DNA from: Crocinitomicaceae bacterium
GTDB taxonomy: Bacteria; Bacteroidota; Bacteroidia; Flavobacteriales_D; Crocinitomicaceae
NCBI GenBank assembly: GCA_021325675.1
Contig: JAJTCM010000008.1
Span: 62,001 to 126,000 of the forward strand
DNA length: 64,000 nt
Direction: 5' to 3'
Shown: one piece after another, positions 32,027 through 41,326 of the stretch
Layout: each line of letters opens with the position of its first letter
Numbering within the stretch: the first letter of the stretch is position 1
Notes under the pieces: generated by a model
What the model was told of the DNA's origin: nothing
The model's input: the letters and a program-made list of their open reading frames with translations, nothing else
Database searches by the model: none
Made by a program: the position numbers and the translations under genes

Positions 32027-33919
32027 ATGGCGTTACAAATTAAATCTTTCGAGGAATACGAGGAAAAATACAGGAAGAGCGTGGAAAACCCGGAAGCTTT
32101 CTGGGCGGATATTGCAGAGTATTTCTACTGGCAGAAAAAGTGGGACAAAGTGCTCGAATGGAATTTCTCCGAACCGAAGATCGAATGGTTCAAGGGCGCT
32201 AAACTCAACATTACAGAAAATATTTTCGACCGGCAGCTGAGTAAAATCGGTGATAAAAAAGCAATTATCTGGGAGCCTAACAACCCGGGTGAGCAGGAAA
32301 AAAACTATACTTACCGCGAGCTGTATGAAAAAGTATGCGAATTCGCTAACGGCCTGAGAGCCTTGGGAATTCAAAAAGGCGACCGCGTATGCATTTATCT
32401 CCCGATGATCCCTGAGCTCGCAGTTGCAGTTTTGGCCTGTGCACGGATCGGGGCTGTACATTCCGTTGTTTTTGCAGGATTTTCCGCCACTGCCCTTTCC
32501 GACAGGGTGAACGATGCGCAGGCAAAGTTAGTCATTACGGCCGACGGACTCAACCGGGGAGCGAAGCAAATTCCACTGAAAAGCGTGGTCGATGACGCCC
32601 TGAAAAATTGTACTTCTGTAGCCCATGTGATCGTTTACGATTGTTTGGGTTCAGCAATAAATAAAACAGATAAAGATCTTTCCTGGGAAGAAGTAATTCA
32701 AGGGCAGCCGAAAGAATGCCCTGCTGAAAGCATGGATGCGGAAGATATGCTTTTCATCCTGTATACTTCCGGCTCAACCGGCAAACCGAAAGGCGTGGTC
32801 CACACCTGCGGCGGCTACATGGTTTACACTGCTTATTCCTTTCAAAACGTTTACCAGTACGAACCTGAAGACGTGTATTGGTGCACTGCAGATATCGGCT
32901 GGATTACGGGCCATTCGTATATTTTGTACGGACCATTGCTGAGCGGGGCAACAAGCGTCATGTTTGAAGGCATCCCGACTTATCCCGACGCAGGCCGCTT
33001 CTGGCAGGTCATTGATAAATACAAAGTGAACCAGTTCCTGACTGCACCAACTGCTATCCGTTCGTTAATGGCGTATGGAGAAGACTACGTAAAGCCTTAC
33101 GATCTGACTTCCCTGAAAGTAATCGGAACAGTGGGCGAGCCGATCAATTCCGAAGCCTGGCATTGGTACCACGAGCTGATCGGAAAAGGCAATTGCCCGG
33201 TTGTCGACAACTGGTGGCAAACTGAAACCGGCGGAATTATGATTTCCGGGTTGGGGAATTTTTCACCCTTAAAACCGACTTTTGCAGGTTACCCGCTTCC
33301 GGGCATTCAGCCGGCGCTGCTCAACCAGGACGGAAGCGAAATCACGGAAGCCGATATCGAAGGTTACCTGTGCATCAAAGCTCCGTGGCCGTCCATGCTC
33401 CGCACAACGTATGGCGATCACGAGCGCTGCCGGGTGACTTATTTTTCACATTACGACGGATATTATTTCACGGGTGACGGTGCCAAACGCGATAAAAACG
33501 GGATGTACCGGATCATTGGCCGCATCGACGATGTGATCAACGTTTCCGGTCACCGCTTCGGAACGGCTGAAATCGAAAATGCGATTAACGAAGATGAGCT
33601 CGTAATCGAATCCGCAGTTGTAGGTTATCCGCACCCGGTAAAAGGACAATCGATTTATGCTTTTGTTGTCTGCGAGCACGAAGTGACGGAAACCACAGAC
33701 GCCCGGAAACGCATCCTGGAAACAGTAACACGTGAAATCGGGAAAATTGCCCTGCCAGACAAAATCCAGTTCGTCAGCGGGCTTCCAAAAACGCGCTCCG
33801 GTAAAATTATGCGCCGGATTTTGCGCAAAGTGGCTGAAGGCGACACAGCCAACCTGGGAGATACCTCAACGCTGCTCGACCCGGCGGTGGTTGATGAGAT
33901 CGTGAAAAATGCGTTGTAA
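32027..33919 (+). CDS. acs: Acetyl-CoA synthetase
   Basis: 630 aa. AMP-forming ligase making acetyl-CoA from acetate, ATP and CoA. Motifs: A3 loop YTSGSTGKPKGVVHT near 245-260, WCTADIGWITGHSYILYGPL, VDNWWQTETGG (A5), YYFTGDGAKRDKNGMYRIIG (A8), and the C-terminal catalytic/acetylatable Lys in LPKTRSGKIMRRIL near 590. Length matches the family (about 630-650). The ATG at 32027 was chosen over an upstream in-frame ATG at 31937 because it follows the -7 element and gives the usual N-terminus. Apparently monocistronic. Confidence 0.95.
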   Translation: MALQIKSFEEYEEKYRKSVENPEAFWADIAEYFYWQKKWDKVLEWNFSEPKIEWFKGAKLNITENIFDRQLSKIGDKKAIIWEPNNPGEQEKNYTYRELYEKVCEFANGLRALGIQKGDRVCIYLPMIPELAVAVLACARIGAVHSVVFAGFSATALSDRVNDAQAKLVITADGLNRGAKQIPLKSVVDDALKNCTSVAHVIVYDCLGSAINKTDKDLSWEEVIQGQPKECPAESMDAEDMLFILYTSGSTGKPKGVVHTCGGYMVYTAYSFQNVYQYEPEDVYWCTADIGWITGHSYILYGPLLSGATSVMFEGIPTYPDAGRFWQVIDKYKVNQFLTAPTAIRSLMAYGEDYVKPYDLTSLKVIGTVGEPINSEAWHWYHELIGKGNCPVVDNWWQTETGGIMISGLGNFSPLKPTFAGYPLPGIQPALLNQDGSEITEADIEGYLCIKAPWPSMLRTTYGDHERCRVTYFSHYDGYYFTGDGAKRDKNGMYRIIGRIDDVINVSGHRFGTAEIENAINEDELVIESAVVGYPHPVKGQSIYAFVVCEHEVTETTDARKRILETVTREIGKIALPDKIQFVSGLPKTRSGKIMRRILRKVAEGDTANLGDTSTLLDPAVVDEIVKNAL

Positions 33920-34006
33920 TTTTGCTGAGACGGACCGGAAAGATCTTATAAGTTTAAGATTACTTATGAAATGCATCTAATATTGAACTTATATGGTTCA
34001 AAAAAT

Positions 34007-34435
34007 ATGACACACATTCGCACAGCAGAAAACTCCGATCTTGACTTCATCCGTCAATGCATGGAGGAATTGAAAGGTTTTGCATTTGAGCCGGAGAACT
34101 TTACGTCTGTTTATGATTCCCTTATGGAAACCGGGACTTATTTTCCTTTTATTATTTCTTCGAATGAAGAACGTTGCGGTTTCCTGGGAATAAGTATTTT
34201 ACCGCAGCTGCACCACAACGGAAAAGTTGCTGAAATCCTGGAGCTTGTCGTTTTACCGGAATTCCGGAACAGGCAGATCGGCCAGGCAGCGTTGGGTTTT
34301 GCCCGCGAACTGACCCAGAAAGAAAATTGTTTGGTGCTGGAGCTGGCTACCAGTCAAAAACGAACAGACGCCCGGCGCTTTTATCTCGCTAACGGTTTCC
34401 AGAATTCACATTTTAAACTGACGATGGAGCTTTAA
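34007..34435 (+). CDS. GNAT-family N-acetyltransferase
   Basis: 142 aa from the ATG at 34007 (an in-frame ATG at 33971 is upstream). GNAT pattern: THIRTAENSDLDFIRQCMEE at the start, acetyl-CoA-binding strand VAEILELVVLPEFRNRQIGQ (the R/Q-x-x-G-x-A loop, here RQIGQAAL), and FYLANGFQNSHFKLTMEL at the end. Substrate not predictable. Confidence 0.85.
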   Translation: MTHIRTAENSDLDFIRQCMEELKGFAFEPENFTSVYDSLMETGTYFPFIISSNEERCGFLGISILPQLHHNGKVAEILELVVLPEFRNRQIGQAALGFARELTQKENCLVLELATSQKRTDARRFYLANGFQNSHFKLTMEL

Positions 34436-34440
34436 GGATC

Positions 34441-34533
34441 GATCGCAAAGGGAAAGGATCCGCTACGAACGCTAAGAAAAATTAAACTTTACCAGCCTGA
34501 AGCTTTTGTATCCTTTGCGAACACTTTGCGTCC
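34441..34533. repeat. Imperfect inverted repeat (CTTTGCG words)
   Basis: GATCGCAAAGGGAAAGGATC at 34441 against TATCCTTTGCGAACACTTTG near 34509, between convergent genes. Same word family as 27750-27828. Confidence 0.45.
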
Positions 34534-34549
34534 CAAAAAATTTCTGCTT

Positions 34550-35104
34550 TTACTTCACTTCTTTCCCGTCACGGTCAATCGTCATCCATTTATCGCTGAG
34601 CCAGATGGTGTTTTCGCCGTCCTGCTCTTTTTTGCAATCCATGCTGACCCTGGCTACACCGTTTTCAAAAGGCCAGGCGCAGGCATAGGTAGCATCAATC
34701 ACGATTTTTCCGGTTTTTTCATCGGCATACCCGATTTTTTCGCCTTTCATGAAGCGGAATAATCCTTCTGACGGGTAATCAGGGCCGTTATCGTATACAA
34801 AAACATCGTAAAGCTTCTTTTCATTGCGGTCAATGGCAATCATACCGCCATCGCCAGTAACAACTACTGCGTAAGCCCGCAGCGTATCGGTAAAACACAT
34901 TTCATATTTCCCGAAAGGGATCACCATTTTGCCTTCGCTGTCTTTGTAGCCATATTGGTGTTTGGATTCGTCATAAACCATAACGAGGTAATCTTCAGCT
35001 GGAGCTGTATTGTCTTCTTTAGCCAGCTCTGTTGACTGCGAACAGCCGCTTGCGAAGAGATAAATGCCTAAAATCAGGATGAATCTGAAATGTTGAGGTT
35101 TCAT
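34550..35104 (-). CDS. WG-repeat lipoprotein
   Basis: 184 aa with lipobox LFASGCS (Cys21). WG-type repeats follow: YGYKDSEGKMVIPFGKYEMC near 52, then IGYADEKTGKIVIDATYACA near 122, and WMTIDRDGKEVK at the end. WG repeats form a beta-rich fold and occur in many Bacteroidota surface proteins; the ligand is unknown. Monocistronic, minus strand. Confidence 0.82.
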   Translation of the reverse strand: MKPQHFRFILILGIYLFASGCSQSTELAKEDNTAPAEDYLVMVYDESKHQYGYKDSEGKMVIPFGKYEMCFTDTLRAYAVVVTGDGGMIAIDRNEKKLYDVFVYDNGPDYPSEGLFRFMKGEKIGYADEKTGKIVIDATYACAWPFENGVARVSMDCKKEQDGENTIWLSDKWMTIDRDGKEVK

Positions 35105-35167
35105 AGTATGTTTTCTTTAGAATTAAGCAAATCTAAAAAAAATAACATACAATGTGCGCGCCGGAAT

Positions 35168-35653
35168 TTATTTTATGACTGAGGGCAGGTTTTTGACTTC
35201 AGCAGCCGGGTAAAATACGATAGAGCTGGTATTCACGCAATAACGGGTATTTTTTTCAGTGAAGCCTTCACCTGCAAAGACGTGGCCGAGGTGTCCCTCG
35301 CAATTGTTGCAAATGATCTCCACCCGTTCCCCGTCAGCATCCGGTACGTTTTTCACGGCGCCCGGAATAGCAGCGTCAAAGCTCGGCCAGCCGCAATGTG
35401 CCTCAAATTTATCTTCAGATGTATAAAGCGGGTTGTTGCACTGCCGGCAAATGTAAACGCCCTTGTCATTTTTGAGGTAATAATCGCCGGTAAACGGGCG
35501 GTCAGTGGCTTTTTCAAGGATCACCTTTTTTTGCTGATCGGTCAGCTCGTTGTATTTCGGTTTCATAGCTTTGGTATTGGTTTCCTGCTGGGCCTGGCAC
35601 GAAGACAAGGCAAGTACTGAACACAACAGGCTGTTTATCACATAATTTTTCAT
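35168..35653 (-). CDS. msrB: Peptide-methionine (R)-S-oxide reductase, exported
   Basis: 161 aa. Lipoprotein-type signal VLALSSCQAQ (Cys19), so it acts in the periplasm. The MsrB domain has two zinc-binding CxxC pairs (CRQCNN, CNNCEG), HCGWPSFDAAIPGAV, GHLGHVFAGEG and the catalytic Cys in TRYCVNTSSIVF. It reduces methionine-R-sulfoxide in oxidised envelope proteins. Start ATG at 35653. Followed by a separately spaced WG lipoprotein gene. Confidence 0.93.
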   Translation of the reverse strand: MKNYVINSLLCSVLALSSCQAQQETNTKAMKPKYNELTDQQKKVILEKATDRPFTGDYYLKNDKGVYICRQCNNPLYTSEDKFEAHCGWPSFDAAIPGAVKNVPDADGERVEIICNNCEGHLGHVFAGEGFTEKNTRYCVNTSSIVFYPAAEVKNLPSVIK

Positions 35654-35704
35654 ACCTTTAAATTTACGTCATATACGCTTAAAAAACAAAAGCGGATTGC
35701 CGAT

Positions 35705-36229
35705 TTAGGATTTTTTCACAGCTTCGATCTCAAAAAGCATCAATTCTTCATGCGGATCACCGAAAAAAACTTGCTTTTTGTACTGTAATCCCAGCTTTTT
35801 GAGCAGCTTGATGGACAATTGGTTTTCCGCGAGGGTAATGGCGCAAATCCGTTCCTTTTTAAGTGTTTGCAAAGCGTAATCCAGCACTGCTTTTGAGCTC
35901 TCGTACGCATAACCTAAGCCGAAATAAGCCGGCAAAAAAGCAAAGCCAATGTCGATGTCTTCGAGCTCATCGCGTTTAACAAGGCCACACATACCGATGG
36001 TTTTTTTCTCACTTTTCAGGTCGACAGCGTAAAAACCAAAGCCTTTTGTCTCATAAGGCGGGATCAGGTGGCTCACGAGATAATGCCGTGCATCTGCCAG
36101 GTCATACACTTTCCGGTCGCCGATAAAACGCAGCCACTCATCGCTTGTCACCTGTTCAAGAATATAATGGGTATCGTCCGGTGTGAATTCACGGATCAGA
36201 AGGCGTTCTGTTTCAAGTATTTGTTTCAT
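35705..36229 (-). CDS. GNAT-family acetyltransferase (RimJ/RimL-like)
   Basis: 174 aa. Pattern of ribosomal-protein-type acetyltransferases: LETERLLIREFTPDDTHYIL at the start, IGMCGLVKRDELEDIDIGFA in the middle, AYESSKAVLDYALQTLKKER and ENQLSIKLLKKLGLQYKKQV at the end. Substrate unknown. Single gene on the minus strand. Confidence 0.87.
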   Translation of the reverse strand: MKQILETERLLIREFTPDDTHYILEQVTSDEWLRFIGDRKVYDLADARHYLVSHLIPPYETKGFGFYAVDLKSEKKTIGMCGLVKRDELEDIDIGFAFLPAYFGLGYAYESSKAVLDYALQTLKKERICAITLAENQLSIKLLKKLGLQYKKQVFFGDPHEELMLFEIEAVKKS

Positions 36230-36288
36230 GGTTTACGAAAATACTATTATTAAATCAAAAATACTGTTTTACGATAGAGGGGAATTTT

Positions 36289-36490
36289 AACCACATAGGC
36301 ACATAGGGAGTATAGAAAATGTTTGATGTGTATGGGTAAAAGAAAATTTAGAGGTGACTCCTTCGGCAATCATTAAAGGAGATTAGAATACAGAAAGATT
36401 TTTTGCTCTTATTTGAATTAAAACTATGCTTTCTATTTATCCTAAAAACAATACCACCAAACCTATGTCTCCTATGTGCCTATGTGGTTT
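36289..36490. repeat. Inverted repeat pair (CACATAGG words)
   Basis: AACCACATAGGCACATAGGG at 36289-36308 (arm to 36310) against its complement at 36469-36490; 21 of 22 pair with one missing base. The arms are 158 bp apart in the gap between gcvP and the acetyltransferase gene (332 bp, no gene). Confidence 0.65.
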
Positions 36491-36514
36491 ATAATACACC
36501 GTCAGAAACAACAA

Positions 36515-36541
36515 AAAGCCACCCGCAAAACGAATGGCTTT
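36515..36541 (-). terminator. gcvP terminator
   Basis: Minus-strand stem AAAGCCA/TGGCTTT followed by TTG-rich sequence, about 20 nt after the gcvP stop codon. Confidence 0.6.
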
Positions 36542-36561
36542 CCTGTTTATTCGGGTAAATA

Positions 36562-39432
36562 TTATGCTTCTGTTGTCATGTAGCTTTCAATTCCCGGGCA
36601 GGAACAAACGAGGTTCCTGTCACCAAAAGCATTGTCTACGCGGCGCACAGGCACCCAGTATTTGAATTCTTTGAGGTATTCAACCGGGTAAGCCGCTTCT
36701 CTCGGGGAGTACGGGTACGTCCATTCGCGGTTGATGATACAATCTGCGGTATGCGGTGCATTTTTCAGCAGGTTGTTCACCTTGTCAGCCTGTCCGTTTT
36801 CAATTTGTGCAATTTCTTTGCGGATCTGGATCATCGCTTCAATGAACCGGTCGAGCTCTGCCTTGTCTTCACTTTCTGTCGGTTCGATCATGAGCGTTCC
36901 GGCAACCGGGAAGGAAACCGTCGGTGCATGGAAACCGAAGTCAATCAGGCGTTTTGCCATGTCGGCCACCTCTACTTCTGCGTTTTTCTTGAATTCGCGG
37001 CAGTCGAGGATAAGCTCGTGGGCTACCGTTCCGTTTTTACCGGTATACAAAATATCGTAATGTCCTTTCAGGGAAGAAGCAATGTAATTGGCGTTCAAAA
37101 TCGCGTTTTCAGTAGATTCACGCAATCCTTTTGCACCGAGCATTTTGATGTAGCCATAAGAAATCAGCAGGATCAGCGCACTTCCGTAAGGAGCCGCAGA
37201 AACAGCATGGATCGCTTTTTCACCGCCGGCTTTGATCAGCTCGCTTCCAGGCAGGAAAGGGGCAAGGTGCTCGCCAACGCCGATCGGGCCCATTCCAGGT
37301 CCGCCGCCGCCATGTGGGATAGCAAATGTTTTATGTAAATTCAGGTGACAAACGTCAGCGCCGATGTTGCCCGGGTTGGTCAAACCTACCTGTGCGTTCA
37401 TGTTCGCGCCGTCCATGTATACCTGGCCGCCGTTTTCGTGGATAATTGATGTGATTTCGCGGATACCTTCCTCAAACACACCGTGCGTGGACGGGTAAGT
37501 AACCATCAAACCTCCCAGCGTATCTTTCAGCTCGATTGCTTTGGCACGCAGCTCGTCGATGTTCACGTTTCCGTTTTCGTCGCAGCCCGTTACCACCACT
37601 TCAAAACCAGCCATAACAGCCGAAGCCGGGTTGGTGCCGTGGGCAGAGGAAGGAATGATCATGTGCCTGCGGTTGAAATCGCCCCGGGATTCGTGGTAAG
37701 CCTTAATCACCATCAAACCGGCATATTCTCCTTGCGCACCTGAGTTTGGCTGCAGGGAAACTGCTGCAAAGCCTGTTGATTCGCAGAGGTCTTTTTCCAA
37801 TTGGCGGAACATCGCATGGTAACCTTCAGCTTGCTCAACCGGTGCAAACGGGTGCATGTTGGCAAACTGCGGGTTCGTGATCGGGATTAATTCGGAAGCC
37901 GCATTGAGCTTCATTGTACAGGAACCGAGCGGGATCATACTGTGAACCAGTGAAAGGTCTTTGTTCTCCAGGCGCTTCAGGTAACGCATCATTTGCGATT
38001 CTGAATGGTGCGTATTGAAAGTCGCGTGGGTCAGGACCGGATCCGTACGCAAGTCGGCTGCGGCAATGGAAATTTCACTTGAAATGTTTACTTCAACACT
38101 TGCTTTACCGGCCGCTTTGGCGAAAACATCCACCAGGTTCTGAACGTCTGTTGCTGTAATTGATTCCCCGAAGCTGATGCTCAGCTGGCTGTCGTTGATG
38201 TAACGGAAATTCATTTCACGCGCTTCTGCTTCTTTACGGAAAGCAACCATGGAAACCCCGGATGGAAGCCCAACCCAGATTGTATCGAAAAAGTTATTGT
38301 GCTTGATCGTATAGCCTAATTCTGTCAGCGCTTTGGCCGTAGTGTTTGCTTTGGCGTGAATTTGCGAAGCGATTTCTTTCAGGCCGTCCGGACCGTGATA
38401 AACGGCATACATGCTTGCCATAACAGCCAGCAAAGCCTGGGCGGTACAGATATTGGACGTTGCCTTGTCGCGCTTGATATGCTGCTCGCGGGTTTGCAAA
38501 GCCATGCGCAGGGCCATGTTGTCGTCCGAATCTTTGGAAACACCGATGATACGTCCCGGAATTGTACGTTTGTAATCTTCCTTACAGGCAAAGAAAGCTG
38601 CGTGAGGACCGCCGTATCCCATCGGAACGCCGAAACGCTGGGAAGAGCCGAAAACGACATCTGCACCCAGGGAGCCCGGTGATTTCAATAAAACCAGCGA
38701 AAGGATATCTGCAGCAACCGCTACCTGGATCCCGTCAGCTTTTGCCTTCTGGATAAAGCCGCTGATATCGGTAATGCGCCCGTAAGCGTCCGGGTATTGC
38801 AGCAATGCCCCGAAATAGCTGTTATCCATGTGGAAAGTTTCCGGGTTGCCAACGATCAGCTCAATGCCGAGATTGGCTGCACGGCCTTTCACTACGTCAA
38901 TTGTTTGCGGAAATGCGTATTCGGAGATGAAAAATTTAGAAATATTGTCTTTTACCTGCTGGCGGGAGCGCGAATTGAAGAACATGATCATGGCTTCGGA
39001 AGCGGCTGTTCCTTCGTCGAGCAGGGAAGCGTTTGCAATTTCCATTCCCGTCAGGTCAAGGATCATTGTCTGGAAGTTAAGCAAAGCTTCAAGGCGTCCT
39101 TGTGAAATCTCAGCCTGGTAAGGCGTGTAAGCCGTATACCATCCCGGGTTTTCGAGCACATTGCGTAAAATCACCGATGGAACGATCGTATCGTTGTAGC
39201 CCAGGCCAATGAAGGATTTGAATACGCGGTTCAGGTTTCCAAGCTCACTCACGTGTGCCAGGTATTCCTGCTCGCTCATTGCGGCATCGATATTCAATTC
39301 GCCCTTCAGGCGGATATGTGACGGAATTGTTTTGTCAATCAGCTCGTTGATGGAAGAAACTCCTACCTTAGCGAGCATCGCTTGTTTTTCACGGGTGTTT
39401 GACCCAATGTGTCTTTCAGAAAATGCGCTCAT
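36562..39432 (-). CDS. gcvP: Glycine dehydrogenase (decarboxylating), P protein
   Basis: 956 aa, the long single-chain form. PLP enzyme of the glycine cleavage system: it decarboxylates glycine and passes the aminomethyl group to lipoylated GcvH. Seen: start FSERHIGSNTREKQAMLAKV, PLP-binding Lys in LNLHKTFAIPHGGGGPG (near 699), TYPSTHGVFEEGIREI, and the family C-terminus YPYSPREAAYPVEYLKEFKY with NLVCSCPG. gcvT and gcvH are not adjacent. Start ATG at 39432 is 20 nt from the -7 element TAACTTTG. A candidate structured RNA and a terminator-like hairpin lie further upstream. Confidence 0.97.
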   Translation of the reverse strand: MSAFSERHIGSNTREKQAMLAKVGVSSINELIDKTIPSHIRLKGELNIDAAMSEQEYLAHVSELGNLNRVFKSFIGLGYNDTIVPSVILRNVLENPGWYTAYTPYQAEISQGRLEALLNFQTMILDLTGMEIANASLLDEGTAASEAMIMFFNSRSRQQVKDNISKFFISEYAFPQTIDVVKGRAANLGIELIVGNPETFHMDNSYFGALLQYPDAYGRITDISGFIQKAKADGIQVAVAADILSLVLLKSPGSLGADVVFGSSQRFGVPMGYGGPHAAFFACKEDYKRTIPGRIIGVSKDSDDNMALRMALQTREQHIKRDKATSNICTAQALLAVMASMYAVYHGPDGLKEIASQIHAKANTTAKALTELGYTIKHNNFFDTIWVGLPSGVSMVAFRKEAEAREMNFRYINDSQLSISFGESITATDVQNLVDVFAKAAGKASVEVNISSEISIAAADLRTDPVLTHATFNTHHSESQMMRYLKRLENKDLSLVHSMIPLGSCTMKLNAASELIPITNPQFANMHPFAPVEQAEGYHAMFRQLEKDLCESTGFAAVSLQPNSGAQGEYAGLMVIKAYHESRGDFNRRHMIIPSSAHGTNPASAVMAGFEVVVTGCDENGNVNIDELRAKAIELKDTLGGLMVTYPSTHGVFEEGIREITSIIHENGGQVYMDGANMNAQVGLTNPGNIGADVCHLNLHKTFAIPHGGGGPGMGPIGVGEHLAPFLPGSELIKAGGEKAIHAVSAAPYGSALILLISYGYIKMLGAKGLRESTENAILNANYIASSLKGHYDILYTGKNGTVAHELILDCREFKKNAEVEVADMAKRLIDFGFHAPTVSFPVAGTLMIEPTESEDKAELDRFIEAMIQIRKEIAQIENGQADKVNNLLKNAPHTADCIINREWTYPYSPREAAYPVEYLKEFKYWVPVRRVDNAFGDRNLVCSCPGIESYMTTEA

Positions 39433-39452
39433 TTCTTATCAAAAATTTTCTG

Positions 39453-39460
39453 CAAAGTTA
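39453..39460 (-). promoter_or_regulatory. -7 element of gcvP
   Basis: Minus-strand TAACTTTG, a full consensus match 20 nt before the ATG. It lies downstream of the hairpin at 39488-39524, so gcvP need not be read through that hairpin. Confidence 0.5.
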
Positions 39461-39487
39461 CTTAAAAAAATAGACATACTAAACAGC

Positions 39488-39524
39488 AAAAAAAAGACCA
39501 AAGCTTGAATTTTTAGCCTTGGTC
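39488..39524 (-). terminator. Terminator-like hairpin upstream of gcvP
   Basis: Minus-strand stem GACCAAGGC/GCTTTGGTC (one G-T pair) followed by eight T. It would end transcripts coming from the right, for example from the structured region at 39563-39626. Confidence 0.6.
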
Positions 39525-39562
39525 CTTATATATTTTTAATGAACGAAAATCAAAAGAAAAAA

Positions 39563-39626
39563 GGGAGGTTGCCGCAAAAACTTATGAAAACCTAAACTCA
39601 TCTTTAGCGATAGCCTCTCCTTTTTT
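39563..39626. ncRNA. Candidate structured RNA or bidirectional terminator
   Basis: GGGAGG (39563-39568) pairs with CCTCTCC (39614-39620). Inside, GCCGC/GCGAT-type and ATGA/TCAT pairs continue the rod, and both strands end in T-runs. On the plus strand a TTG (39505) and TATATTTTT stand upstream; on the minus strand a 21-codon frame starts with MSLGFHKFLRQ. No known riboswitch pattern fits. The rest of the 476-bp gap has no gene. Confidence 0.35.
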
Positions 39627-39855
39627 GTTTTTCAGTGAATGTGCTTAGTAATATTTTATAAAAATCAGATTGTATCCGAATTACTAACAGCACAAAGGTA
39701 TACTAAAGCGGTTCAGCCATAGCAGAAAAAATGACGGATGAGAGGTTTCAGTTAGTAAATGAACTTTTTTGATGAGTTTTTGAATGCAAATTGTTTAAAA
39801 CCTATTCCTTTTGTTAATAGAAATATTCCGGAAATAAGGCTGGATTTGTATCCTA

Positions 39856-39883
39856 TTTGAACCATATGAGCCTATGATTCAAA
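39856..39883. repeat. 28-bp palindrome (CATATGG/CCTATG words)
   Basis: TTTGAACCATA and TATGATTCAAA flank a six-base centre; one mismatch in eleven. Related in word content to the repeats at 44639 and 44747. Confidence 0.5.
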
Positions 39884-39908
39884 TACAACCGATATCCTTT
39901 TAGTGCAA

Positions 39909-40361
39909 TCAGATGAGACCGAACTGGGTAAAATGGTGGGTGAGGTGCTTGGAGTTTAAACGCTGCCACTGGTCGTAATTCAAGGGGCCGTAATAAGGAT
40001 GAGCTTCTTTATGATCAGGATTTTCCTCGTATAATTCTTCAAAATGCAGCCAGGCATCCACGAATTCATCCACGGCAAGCTCCAGCTCTTCGTGACGCAG
40101 CTCCATGTCCGTGGTAGCAAAAGGCACTTCGATATTCTGCGCCATCGGCTTGTCAGAATCCAGGAAACCCAGCATCCGCTCAATCCTGTCCTCGGGAATT
40201 TCCATCTTTTGCGGGTTTTCTCCCGTGGCAATCCTCAGTGTATCAGTCAGGTGTTCCACCATACGCTGGGCGGACATACTTCCCCACAAAGCTTTGGTTT
40301 CCGGGGTGAGTTTTTCTAAATACGGGAGAATATTCTCCAGGTTTGGCTCTATAAATTCCAT
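39909..40361 (-). CDS. DinB-like/DUF1569-type hypothetical protein
   Basis: 150 aa from the ATG at 40361 (MEFIEPNLENILPYLEKLTP). The ORF extends 20 codons further up, through AT-rich repeat sequence, which is unlikely to be translated. Conserved-looking His residues (MVEHLTDTLRI near 36, LNSKHLTHHFTQFGL at the end) fit the metal-binding pattern of four-helix DinB-like proteins. Close relatives in Bacteroidota are usually annotated as hypothetical or DUF1569. Function unknown. Confidence 0.75.
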   Translation of the reverse strand: MEFIEPNLENILPYLEKLTPETKALWGSMSAQRMVEHLTDTLRIATGENPQKMEIPEDRIERMLGFLDSDKPMAQNIEVPFATTDMELRHEELELAVDEFVDAWLHFEELYEENPDHKEAHPYYGPLNYDQWQRLNSKHLTHHFTQFGLI

Positions 40362-40370
40362 GCTTATTCT

Positions 40371-40444
40371 TGATGATAAATATTGAATGATGCTTGTTGA
40401 ATGAATGTGCCAATTCAACACTTATTATTCATTGTTCATCATTT
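40371..40444. repeat. Imperfect inverted repeat (TGATGAATAA words)
   Basis: TGATGATAAATATTGAATGA from 40371 against the complement ending at 40444, which overlaps the stop codon of the lipid kinase gene. Likely hairpin in the transcript. Confidence 0.5.
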
Positions 40445-41326
40445 ATTATAATTTTTGCCGACTAAAATACGCAAACTTTTTGGTTTGACTTCTACGTTGA
40501 GCTCCCTTCTTACTTTAAAAGGCTCGCCGTCGTAATGTGCGAAGTTGTTTTCCACGTAGATACGTACTTTGGAAAAAGGAATAATTTCCACGATCGGGGA
40601 TTTGTGTGTCGTTTTTTTGAAAAACCTATAAATCAGGAAAGGCAGACGCCAGATCGAAAAGGGGCGGATCACGCAAAGCTCCATTTTTCCGTCACTCACA
40701 TCGGATAAAGGTGACACGGAAAACCCGTTACCGAATTCGGAGGAATTGGCAAGCGAGCATAGCACCACGGGGAATTCACGCCTGAGGTGCGGAAATTCGA
40801 TTGTTACCTTGACCGGCTTGTATTTCAGGTATTCTTTCACAACCAGTTTGGCGTATCCCATGAAACCACGCTTGTTCGTAAGGTCGAATTTTTTTGCAAT
40901 CAAAGCATCAAACCCGTAACCGCCCGTGCCTAAAAAAGGCTTGTCGTTTACGAGCCCTGTATCCATTTGGATCTCCCGTCCTTCGTTGATGGTTTTAATC
41001 GCGTCTTCCACCTGCAGTGGAATTTTCAGGTGCCGCGCCAGGCCGTTTCCGGAGCCAACGGGAATAATTGCCATACGGGTCGCGCTGTTGATCAGGGCTG
41101 TGCCTACTTCATGCACCGAACCGTCGCCGCCGACAGCACACACGATATCAATGTTTTCTTTTGCTGCTTCTTCCGCGAGCTTTTTAGCGTGTTTGCGGTA
41201 TTGGGTATACGAAATTTCGTATTCGAATTTGCTGTGGTCTAAGTGCTCATCGATCAACGCCGGCAACTGCTCCTTTCGTCCTACCCCCGATCTCGGGTTG
41301 ATGATAAACCTTATTTTTTGTTTCAT
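40439..41326 (-). CDS. Diacylglycerol/lipid kinase family protein (YegS/BmrU-like)
   Basis: 295 aa. Diacylglycerol-kinase catalytic domain: FIINPRSGVGRKEQLPALID at the start, the ATP-binding AVGGDGSVHEVGTALIN near 64-80, IPVGSGNGLARHLKIP near 92-107, and the C-terminal lobe VEVKPKSLRILVGKNY. It phosphorylates a lipid or sphingoid base at the inner membrane. Its start overlaps the stop of the LTA-synthase-like gene by 4 nt, so the two are coupled and may act on the same lipid pathway. Confidence 0.9.
   Translation of the reverse strand: MKQKIRFIINPRSGVGRKEQLPALIDEHLDHSKFEYEISYTQYRKHAKKLAEEAAKENIDIVCAVGGDGSVHEVGTALINSATRMAIIPVGSGNGLARHLKIPLQVEDAIKTINEGREIQMDTGLVNDKPFLGTGGYGFDALIAKKFDLTNKRGFMGYAKLVVKEYLKYKPVKVTIEFPHLRREFPVVLCSLANSSEFGNGFSVSPLSDVSDGKMELCVIRPFSIWRLPFLIYRFFKKTTHKSPIVEIIPFSKVRIYVENNFAHYDGEPFKVRRELNVEVKPKSLRILVGKNYNK

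Noticed and set aside
36751-37338. 195-codon frame opposite gcvP
   Set aside because: Shadow of a highly conserved gene on the other strand.
39440-39640. Glycine riboswitch before gcvP
   Set aside because: Conserved glycine aptamer core elements are not present; only hairpins with T-runs are seen.
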